Positions 1 to 6,087 of a stretch of DNA of 40,984 nucleotides are shown piece after piece; position 1 is the first letter of the stretch; every line of letters starts with the position of its first letter. The stretch is from Bacteroidaceae bacterium (GTDB lineage: Bacteria > Bacteroidota > Bacteroidia > Bacteroidales > Bacteroidaceae). The notes beneath the pieces are model-generated. The model had not been told where the DNA came from. It searched no databases and saw only the letters and a list, made by a program, of their open reading frames with translations. Where the stretch lies: NCBI GenBank assembly GCA_017557005.1, contig JAFZFZ010000019.1, positions 1 through 40,984 of the forward strand, given 5' to 3'. Both the position numbers and the translations under genes were made by a program.

Positions 1-90
1 ATTCGTGATATTCGTGTTATTCGTGGTCAAAAATAATAAACAAGTATATGAGTGTTTTTTCGAACACGAATCGTACGAATCTAACGAATC
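1..90. repeat. Two opposed triplicate 9-bp repeat arrays
   Basis: Positions 1-27 hold three 9-mers (ATTCGTGAT, ATTCGTGTT, ATTCGTGGT), and the array probably continues upstream of the window. Positions 64-90 hold three more 9-mers with the core in the opposite orientation (ACACGAATC, GTACGAATC, TAACGAATC). About 36 AT-rich bases separate the arrays. A short GCGAG/CTCGC inverted repeat follows near 94-113. The period of 9 is exact in both arrays. The function is unknown; the pattern looks like the dispersed intergenic repeats common in Bacteroidales rather than a CRISPR or a coding repeat. Confidence 0.75.
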
Positions 91-195
91 TTTGCGAGTT
101 GCTCCGCTCTCGCTGCCATCCGGAAGGCCAATTGTCAAATAACCAAATTGTAAATAAATAGTAAATAGTAAATTGTAAAATTGTAAATTACAGCT

Positions 196-288
196 ATGAA
201 AATCAACTGGAAAGAAATCATCAAGCTACTTATCACCGTGCTCACCGCCATTGCAGGTACCCTGGGTGTAATGAGCTGCACGATGTAG
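196..288 (+). CDS. Smalltalk protein (30-residue peptide)
   Basis: This short frame encodes 30 residues. It starts MKINWKEIIK, continues with a hydrophobic segment (LLITVLTAIAGTLGV) and ends MSCTM. That matches the pattern of the Bacteroidetes smalltalk family: an MKINWK start, one membrane-like helix and a serine-cysteine near the C-terminus. From general knowledge, smalltalk genes often sit beside HU-like DNA-binding protein genes; any such neighbour would lie left of the window and cannot be seen. The function is unknown. An array of AAATTGTAAAT-like repeats lies directly upstream (about 150-190), and a strong terminator follows 7 bases after the stop codon, so the gene forms its own short transcription unit or ends one. 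The peptide could be membrane-inserted, or a lipoprotein-like peptide given its late cysteine; neither can be decided here. Confidence 0.8.
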   Translation: MKINWKEIIKLLITVLTAIAGTLGVMSCTM

Positions 289-295
289 CAAAAGA

Positions 296-329
296 AAGGC
301 CGCCTACCCTGATATGTGTAGGCGGCTTT
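296..329 (+). terminator. Rho-independent terminator after the smalltalk gene
   Basis: The arms GCCGCCTAC (299-307) and GTAGGCGGC (318-326) form a perfect 9-bp stem with a 10-base loop. A-rich sequence precedes the stem and TTT follows it. It separates the smalltalk gene from the metallopeptidase promoter. Confidence 0.85.
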
Positions 330-391
330 GCGTTCTTTGCCTATCCTTCGACGGCAACGCTTTGCGCTACGCGGACTTTTCATCGGAAAAA

Positions 392-423
392 TTTGTCGTC
401 TTAGGACGTATATATTACCTTTG
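392..423 (+). promoter_or_regulatory. Bacteroidetes-type promoter of the zincin gene
   Basis: A TTTG -33 box (392-395) and a TACCTTTG -7 box (416-423) are separated by 20 bases, an exact match to the Bacteroidetes consensus. Transcription should begin near 430, leaving a leader of about 25 bases before the ATG at 456. Confidence 0.8.
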
Positions 424-455
424 TATCACTGCACTAACAAACATGACTACACACC

Positions 456-1880
456 ATGAACAGACTGATGACGCTACTGATATCGCTGCTGGGCCTGCCG
501 CTATGGGCACAGGCAACTGCTGACAATGCTCTGACCATCCGCCTCAATGCGGACTTTGCCCTGTGCCATGCACCGGAGGTGAACGTGGACGAACTGCACA
601 TAGGCATCCTGAAGGATAACCTGGCCACGCTGAAGGCGGTGACCCCTGCCCCGATCTATGAGCAGCTGGCAGGCAGCACCCTCTACTACAGACCCGAGGA
701 GATAGGCCTGTGCTACGTGGCTGAGGAGGGATGCCGAGGGGTGGTAGCGGGCTGCAACCTAAGGGCGGTGGCCGACTCGGTGGCAAAGAATGCGCCCAGC
801 TACATCGTCAACATCTATGCCCGCAAGCTTTACCATGAGGTCCTGAGCGAGGCTCAGCGCAAGGCCATAGAGGAGCAATACGAGAGGGTACGCGCCCGGT
901 ATGAGCGGGTGTATTGGTCGGACGGCACGAAGCTCGTCGGCAACCGGGTGGCCCACGCCACGGCTGATGCAGCGACCTACTTTGCTGAGCTGAGCGAGGC
1001 TTACCTGGGGACAAACGACTACTACCCCTTCGACAGGGAGGAACTGGAGCGATTCGACGAGGGGGGATATACCCTCATGACGGAGATATGGGGGATGGTG
1101 GAGAGCCCCGCCAACGCGGATGGCATCAGTATGCCGCCACCATCGCTGAAGCAGCACCTGCAACGCAGGGTGAGCGAGCTGGACCCCTACTACCGAAAAT
1201 ACCTGGACGCTAACGGTATGCCCATCGTGGCATCGCGCTTCGTGGCCGACAGCGCCTTGGTGCAAGCGAAGAAGATCATAGTGGCCATGCTGGAGAAGAT
1301 ACCCGAGGCGCAGGAGCACATGCTGGCGGCACACTTCAGAGTGGGCATCATAGGCAACAACGAGAACGTGACCGACATGCCGGAGTACCGTATCATGCCC
1401 AAGATGTGGCCGCAGACCGACTGGGATGCACGCGGAAGGGGCTATGGTGCCACGTGGATGATTCCGCTCATGAGCTGCGGCGAGGAGAATATCATCATGA
1501 TAAACCGTCGCGAGCGCTACAGACGGGAGAGCATCATGGTGCATGAGTTTGCCCACAACGTGGAGTTTGGCTTGCGCAGGTATCACACGGAGTTTTGCCA
1601 GGCGCTGGACGCGGCATTCAAGCATGCCGTGGACAACAACCTGTGGTGCGACAAGCGGGGCCGACCTACCTACTCGAGAGACAACGTGTCGGAGTACTTC
1701 GCCGAGGGGGTGCAGGCGTGGTTTGACACCTGCCGCATGATAGTGGACATCGATGGCGAGGACACGATGCTGAAGTACCGCGAACAGCTCAAGGTGTATG
1801 ACCCGATGCTGTATGACGCGCTGCAGATGGTGATGCCAGAGCGCAAGCTCACGGGATACCACTTCAACTACGAGTACTAA
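456..1880 (+). CDS. Secreted zincin metallopeptidase with an inactive and an active domain copy
   Basis: The 474-residue protein begins with a signal peptide (about residues 1-20, ending WAQA). The C-terminal half carries a zinc-peptidase motif HEFAH (363-367) and, about 50 residues on, EYFAEG with E417 as the probable third ligand, as in gluzincin-like families related to the anthrax lethal factor fold. The N-terminal half repeats the same layout: SYIVNIYAR (115-123) aligns with SIMVHEFAH, TYFAELSEAYLG (174-185) aligns with EYFAEGVQAWFD, and the following REELERFD aligns with REQLKVYD. The spacing is nearly equal (56 versus 51 residues). The first copy has lost both histidines and the glutamate (N119, I120, R123). 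The protein therefore reads as a pseudo-peptidase domain fused to an intact one. Substrate and location beyond export are unknown. It has its own promoter, and rdgB downstream has a separate one. Confidence 0.75.
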   Translation: MNRLMTLLISLLGLPLWAQATADNALTIRLNADFALCHAPEVNVDELHIGILKDNLATLKAVTPAPIYEQLAGSTLYYRPEEIGLCYVAEEGCRGVVAGCNLRAVADSVAKNAPSYIVNIYARKLYHEVLSEAQRKAIEEQYERVRARYERVYWSDGTKLVGNRVAHATADAATYFAELSEAYLGTNDYYPFDREELERFDEGGYTLMTEIWGMVESPANADGISMPPPSLKQHLQRRVSELDPYYRKYLDANGMPIVASRFVADSALVQAKKIIVAMLEKIPEAQEHMLAAHFRVGIIGNNENVTDMPEYRIMPKMWPQTDWDARGRGYGATWMIPLMSCGEENIIMINRRERYRRESIMVHEFAHNVEFGLRRYHTEFCQALDAAFKHAVDNNLWCDKRGRPTYSRDNVSEYFAEGVQAWFDTCRMIVDIDGEDTMLKYREQLKVYDPMLYDALQMVMPERKLTGYHFNYEY

Positions 1881-1917
1881 TAAGGGCGAGAAGCAGAACT
1901 TTAGAAAGTACTCCTCT

Positions 1918-1969
1918 AGGGGAGATAAACCTCCCCTTCGTCGCAACCGACGCTAATGCTCCGCGTCGG
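1918..1969 (+). terminator. Two tandem hairpins after the zincin gene
   Basis: The first stem is GGGGAG (1919-1924) with CTCCCC (1931-1936), extended by A1918-T1937. The second is CCGACGC (1947-1953) with GCGTCGG (1963-1969). Neither has a long T run, so these may be weak terminators or RNA-stability structures at the 3' end of the zincin transcript. Confidence 0.45.
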
Positions 1970-1970
1970 C

Positions 1971-2016
1971 GCTGAGAAATATCAAAGCAAAGCTTTGTAT
2001 TTCGCTCGTTTCTTCG
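1971..2016 (-). repeat. Dispersed hairpin repeat, copy 1 (upstream of rdgB)
   Basis: The hairpin spans 1976-2003, with arms GAAATATCAAAGC and GCTTTGTATTTC, an AAA loop and a one-base bulge. Read on the minus strand it matches copy 2 at 19324-19365 closely. In the plus direction its right arm supplies the TTTG box of the rdgB promoter. Orientation is given so that all three copies are described alike. Confidence 0.75.
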
Positions 2017-2024
2017 TACCTTAG
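1994..2024 (+). promoter_or_regulatory. Promoter of rdgB, embedded in the hairpin repeat
   Basis: TTTG (1994-1997), a 19-base spacer and TACCTTAG (2017-2024) match the Bacteroidetes promoter with one mismatch in the -7 box. The segment CTTTGTATTTCGCTCG is identical to the corresponding part of the dgt promoter on the other strand near 19325-19340. Transcription should start about 10 bases before the ATG. Confidence 0.75.
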
Positions 2025-2040
2025 CAGCAAAATAAAACGA

Positions 2041-2625
2041 ATGAAGATGAAACAGAAGATTGTATTTGCTACCAACAATGCGCATAAGTTGGAGGAGGTG
2101 GCTGCCATGCTGGGCGACGCCTACGAGGTGCTGAGTCTGCGCGCCATCGGATGCAACGAGGATATACCCGAGACGGCCGACACCTTTGCCGGCAACGCGA
2201 TGCTGAAGGCTCGCTACGTGAAGGAGCACTATGGATACGACTGCTTTGCTGACGATAGCGGACTGGAGGTGGATGCGCTGGGAGGTGCTCCGGGCGTGTA
2301 TAGTGCCCGCTACAGCGGTGGCGGCTCGGAGGAGAACATGGCGAAGCTGCTGCAAAATATGGCCGAAGAAAATGAGCGCGGCGCACAATTTCGCACGATT
2401 ATCGCGTTATTAATAGGTGAGGACTCGCAGCTGTTTGAGGGCATCGTGCGCGGACACATCACCCGCGAACGCAAGGGCGAGGGTGGCTTTGGCTACGACC
2501 CCATATTCGTGCCCGAGGGGTATGACCTCACCTTTGCCGAACTGGGCAGCGAGGTGAAGAACCGCATCAGCCATCGCGCCAAGGCGGTGGAGCAGCTGGT
2601 GGTGGCACTGAAACAGAAGAACTAA
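2041..2625 (+). CDS. rdgB: Non-canonical purine NTP pyrophosphatase (RdgB/HAM1)
   Basis: The product hydrolyses ITP, dITP and XTP to monophosphates, keeping deaminated purines out of DNA and RNA in the cytoplasm. The 194 residues match the usual family length. Visible motifs are the N-terminal TNNAHKLEE substrate loop (the family's S/TxNxxK), [28 protein letters not shown] and the C-terminal SHRAKA. Two in-frame ATGs (2041 and 2047) are possible; the first is chosen because it follows the promoter at the usual distance and neither is clearly better. It is followed after 21 bases by porZ on the same strand, so the two are probably cotranscribed. The promoter is shared in sequence with that of dgt, another nucleotide-pool enzyme. 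Confidence 0.95.
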   Translation: MKMKQKIVFATNNAHKLEEVAAMLGDAYEVLSLRAIGCNEDIPETADTFAGNAMLKARYVKEHYGYDCFADDSGLEVDALGGAPGVYSARYSGGGSEENMAKLLQNMAEENERGAQFRTIIALLIGEDSQLFEGIVRGHITRERKGEGGFGYDPIFVPEGYDLTFAELGSEVKNRISHRAKAVEQLVVALKQKN

Positions 2626-2646
2626 AAAGTACAGAAAACAGATACG

Positions 2647-4962
2647 ATGAGGCGATACCTGATATTGACGGCCATGTGGCTGGTGGCGCTGCTGACAAGT
2701 GCGCAGGGGGCCATCGGGACATGGCGCCTATACCCAGCCTACCACAAGGCGACGCAGTGCGTAGAGGTGGGCGGCACGGTGTATGTGCTGAGCGATGGCG
2801 CACTGTATACATACACCGCAAGCGACGAGTATGTGGAGACGTATGACAAGGCGGGGAGCCTCAGCGATCAGGGAATACGACACATCGCACTGGACGAGAC
2901 TACGGGCACGGTGGTGGTGGTATACAACAACGCCAACATCGACCTGCTGCACACGGACGGCTCGGTGCTGAACATCACGGACTATGCCAACAAGCCGACA
3001 CTGGACCCTGCGATAAACGACATACGCATAGTGGGCGGACGGGCTTACCTGGCCACAAACTTCGGTCTCGCGGTGCTGGACGTAGAGCGTGGGGTGTTTG
3101 CCAACACCTATACACTGGGACGGGCCGTGCTGAGTGCTACGGAGCTGGATGGGGTGATATTTGCCGCCACGGCCGAGGGACTCTACCGAGGCGACACACG
3201 GGACAACCTGCTGGACATCACCAACTGGCATTGCGTGAGCACAAACAACTATGCAAAGCTGGTGGCCTTTGACGGCATGGTGGTGGCGCTGGGTACAAAC
3301 AAGGCGGTGTATCGCGTTGACCCCGCGAGCGGCAAGCCTGCGGCACTATGCAAGGGATCGTTCAGCTACGTGCACTGCTCAGATGAGCGATTGGTGGTGG
3401 GCAACGCCACCAGCGTGTATGTGTATGAATCGCTGGACGACTACAACGTGATAGCGCTGGATGGCACGGCTACATACGCTACCCTCGACGGTGGTATCCT
3501 ATGGACCTGCAACGGCGCCCAAGGCCTCAACAAATATGCTTATGGCAAGGCATCTCAGGAGATTGTCCACTTAGCGGGACCCATCATCCCCAATAGTCCG
3601 GTGCGCAACCATTGCCAATACCTGCACTTTGCGAGCGACGACCGACTGCTCATCGCGGGCGGATGCCTCAACTACTTTGACGCGACCTTCTTTGACGGTA
3701 CGCTGATGATGTATGAGGAGGGCGAGTGGAGCTCGTTCCAGGAGGAGGGCATCGCCGAGCAGACGGGCGTATACTACAAGAACATGACGAGCATCGTGCA
3801 GGACCCGAAGGATGCAAACCATCACTATGCATCGTCGTTCGGACAGGGTATCTACGAGTTTCGCGACGGGGAGCTAGTGGCACACTACAACCACAAGAAC
3901 AGTGCACTGGAGTCGGTATCATCGAACCCCGATAAGCTGACGGCTACACGCGTGAGCCGACTGCAATATGACGCGCAGGGCAACCTATGGATAACAAATG
4001 CCGATGGCGCAGGCCGTGTGAAGGCGCCGCTGAAGGTGATGACCCCCGACGGCACCATGACAAGCCTATACTACAAGGAGCTGGAGTACCTGCCCACGGT
4101 GACGGAGGTGCTATTTGATAGCCGCGGATGGACATGGGTGGTGAGCATGCGCTACGACGTGCGCCTCTTCTGCATCGACACGCGCGGCACACTGGACAAC
4201 ACGGCCGACGACCGCGTGCGCACCTTCGACGAGAAGTTTGTAGACCAAGACGGACAGTCGGTGGAGATATACTACATCAACGACATTGCCGAGGACCTGA
4301 ATGGCGACCTGTGGGTGCTGACCGACGTGGGCCCCTACGTGCTGTACAATGCCGACAAGGCCTTCGACGAGGATTACCACTTTACCAAGATCAAGGTGCC
4401 ACGCAACGATGGCTCCAACTATGCCGACTACCTGCTCGACGGCGTATATGCAACCTGCATGGCCGTTGACGATGCTAACCGCAAGTGGATAGGCACACTG
4501 AACAACGGACTGTACCTCATCAGCGGCGACGGAATGGAGACGATACACCACTTCACGAAGGACAACAGTCCCCTACCCTCGAACACCATCGAGAGCCTGG
4601 CGCTGCATCATGCATCGGGCGAACTCTATATAGGTACGGACAAGGGCCTGGCATCGTACATGAGCGACGCACGCCGAGCCGAGAAAGAGTATGACGACGA
4701 GAAGGTGTATGCATACCCCAACCCTGTGACGGCAGACTACGATGGTCTCATCACGGTGGTGGGACTCAAGGCAAACAGCCATGTGAAGATTGCCAACACG
4801 GCAGGACGCGTAGTGGCTGAGGGCACCTCACTGGGTGGCGCGTTCAGCTGGGATGGTCGCACACCACAGGGACAACGCGTAGCCACAGGCATCTACTACG
4901 TGCTGGGATGCGACGAAGAGGGCAACGAGGGTATCGTAACGAAGATTCTGTTTGTGAAATAG
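2647..4962 (+). CDS. porZ: PorZ-like type IX secretion system surface protein
   Basis: The 771-residue protein starts with a signal peptide (about 1-22, ending TSAQG), followed by a WRLYPAYHKA segment and two beta-propeller regions rich in two-component-regulator-type blades, for example GNLWITNADG, GDLWVLTDVG and RKWIGTLNNGLYL. A C-terminal sorting domain lies at about 685-771 (VYAYPNPV, then a glycine-rich fold ending KILFVK), typical of T9SS type A tails. This order and length fit PorZ, which in Porphyromonas gingivalis helps deliver anionic LPS to T9SS cargo at the cell surface. Another propeller-type surface protein with a T9SS tail is the main alternative. It lies 21 bases after rdgB. 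No terminator with a clear T run is visible after it. Confidence 0.8.
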   Translation: MRRYLILTAMWLVALLTSAQGAIGTWRLYPAYHKATQCVEVGGTVYVLSDGALYTYTASDEYVETYDKAGSLSDQGIRHIALDETTGTVVVVYNNANIDLLHTDGSVLNITDYANKPTLDPAINDIRIVGGRAYLATNFGLAVLDVERGVFANTYTLGRAVLSATELDGVIFAATAEGLYRGDTRDNLLDITNWHCVSTNNYAKLVAFDGMVVALGTNKAVYRVDPASGKPAALCKGSFSYVHCSDERLVVGNATSVYVYESLDDYNVIALDGTATYATLDGGILWTCNGAQGLNKYAYGKASQEIVHLAGPIIPNSPVRNHCQYLHFASDDRLLIAGGCLNYFDATFFDGTLMMYEEGEWSSFQEEGIAEQTGVYYKNMTSIVQDPKDANHHYASSFGQGIYEFRDGELVAHYNHKNSALESVSSNPDKLTATRVSRLQYDAQGNLWITNADGAGRVKAPLKVMTPDGTMTSLYYKELEYLPTVTEVLFDSRGWTWVVSMRYDVRLFCIDTRGTLDNTADDRVRTFDEKFVDQDGQSVEIYYINDIAEDLNGDLWVLTDVGPYVLYNADKAFDEDYHFTKIKVPRNDGSNYADYLLDGVYATCMAVDDANRKWIGTLNNGLYLISGDGMETIHHFTKDNSPLPSNTIESLALHHASGELYIGTDKGLASYMSDARRAEKEYDDEKVYAYPNPVTADYDGLITVVGLKANSHVKIANTAGRVVAEGTSLGGAFSWDGRTPQGQRVATGIYYVLGCDEEGNEGIVTKILFVK

Positions 4963-5042
4963 GTATATTGGGGTAGCTTAGGAGTTAAAGAAAGATATCA
5001 CTCAGCTTACGCTTCGTTAAGGAGTTATATGCCAATACTCCC

Positions 5043-5114
5043 TTCGCGCGTTCAACACTATCGGCCTTTATCTCCATTTAACTCCATTTATCTCCTCATC
5101 TCCTATATAACTTA
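5043..5114. repeat. Direct repeat A beside the CDF transporter gene
   Basis: This stretch begins TTCGCGCGTTCAA and continues through CTTTAT, CCATTTAAC and TCCTCATCT. It matches 6023-6082 at most positions, apart from a 10-15 base insertion of the internal TCCATTTA unit. It lies just downstream of the transporter gene (minus strand) and contains GGAGTTAAA-like units on the minus strand. No coding potential is seen. Confidence 0.7.
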
Positions 5115-5119
5115 TTAAC

Positions 5120-5980
5120 TTATTCCCCCGATTTTTCCACCTCAATCACGCTCTGCGTGATGCCATGCTGTGCCAATAAGGCGCGTAGGGAGGCTTTGAG
5201 CTGCTCTACATCGGCAAGGGTAGAGAGCGAGGTGGTGAGCACGGCTTGGGCCATGTGGTGCTCGTTATCCATGCTCCACACATGTAGCTGCTGCACGGCA
5301 TCGACACCAGCCAGCACGGCAACCTCGGCACGCAGAGCCTCGTAATCGACCGAGGCGGGTACACCCTCGAGCACAATGCGGAAGGCGGTGATGAGATTGC
5401 GCACCACATTGTAGAGGATATAGAGCGAGATGCACACCGAGAGGATGGGGTCGAGCATGGGGATATCAACAAACATCATGACGCAACTGGCAATAAGCAC
5501 AGCGACCCATCCGAGGCAGTCGCCCAGGAGGTGGAGCGCCACCATGCGCTGATTGACACTGGCGCCCTTCCATGTGCGCCACACAGCCAGTCCCTTAAAC
5601 ACAATAGCGGCCAGGGCAAACCACATCATGCCATCGGCATCGACGTCCTGTGGTGAGGCCAAGCGGTCGAAACATTCGTGCAGTACCACCGAAGCACCAC
5701 TGATGAGGATGAAGGCGCTGACAAAGGCTCCCAGCAACGTGAAACGGCGGTAGCCGAAGCTGAAGCGAGCCGTGGGGCGGTGCCCGGCGATGCGCTCAAA
5801 CACCCATGCCAAACCAATGGAGAGGGTGCAGCCGAGGTCGTGGACGCAGTCGGAGATGATGGCCAAGCTATTGGTGAGCCATCCGCCGATGAGCGACACG
5901 ATGGTGAAGGTGAGATTGAGAAAGAAGGCGGCAAGGATATTGCTCCCTGCGCCTTCGTGATGCATATGGTGATGCTTCAT
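5120..5980 (-). CDS. Cation diffusion facilitator (zinc/divalent metal efflux)
   Basis: The 286-residue inner-membrane protein has the CDF layout: a histidine-rich N-terminus (MKHHHMHHEG), six predicted helices up to about residue 200, and a cytoplasmic C-terminal domain (about 205-286) containing VQQLHVWSMD. The family exports Zn(II) or related ions in exchange for protons. In helix 5 the metal-site pair HxxxD is present (H150, D154). In helix 2 the expected HxxxD reads H47-D-L-G-C51, with cysteine at the place of the aspartate. Cysteine can bind metals, so metal choice rather than loss of function is possible. It follows the DUF6055 gene on the same strand after about 107 bases, and repeats A and B flank it on both sides. 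The ATG at 5980 is supported by the His-rich start common in this family. Confidence 0.9.
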   Translation of the reverse strand: MKHHHMHHEGAGSNILAAFFLNLTFTIVSLIGGWLTNSLAIISDCVHDLGCTLSIGLAWVFERIAGHRPTARFSFGYRRFTLLGAFVSAFILISGASVVLHECFDRLASPQDVDADGMMWFALAAIVFKGLAVWRTWKGASVNQRMVALHLLGDCLGWVAVLIASCVMMFVDIPMLDPILSVCISLYILYNVVRNLITAFRIVLEGVPASVDYEALRAEVAVLAGVDAVQQLHVWSMDNEHHMAQAVLTTSLSTLADVEQLKASLRALLAQHGITQSVIEVEKSGE

Positions 5981-6022
5981 AGAATAATGCTACTCGATAT
6001 ATAATTTTTTGTTCGTAGTCCT

Positions 6023-6082
6023 TTCGCGCGTTCAATACTATTGGTCTTTATTCCCATTTAACTCCTCATCTTCTGTACAACC
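6023..6082. repeat. Direct repeat B beside the CDF transporter gene
   Basis: It begins TTCGCGCGTTCAA, like repeat A, and continues with CTATTGGTCTTTAT, CCATTTAAC and TCCTCATCT. It lies between the CDF gene and the DUF6055 gene, immediately downstream of the latter's stop codon. Differences from repeat A are mostly C/T changes plus one internal deletion. Confidence 0.7.
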
Positions 6083-6087
6083 TGTAC

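Noticed and set aside
1..90. CRISPR array
   Set aside because: Repeats are 9 bases with no unique spacers of 25-40 bases and no cas genes nearby.
759..1946. Long minus-strand reading frame opposite the zincin gene
   Set aside because: It follows the GC-rich codon pattern of the opposite strand, has no domain or signal, and starts without a promoter; it is a shadow of the gene at 456-1880.
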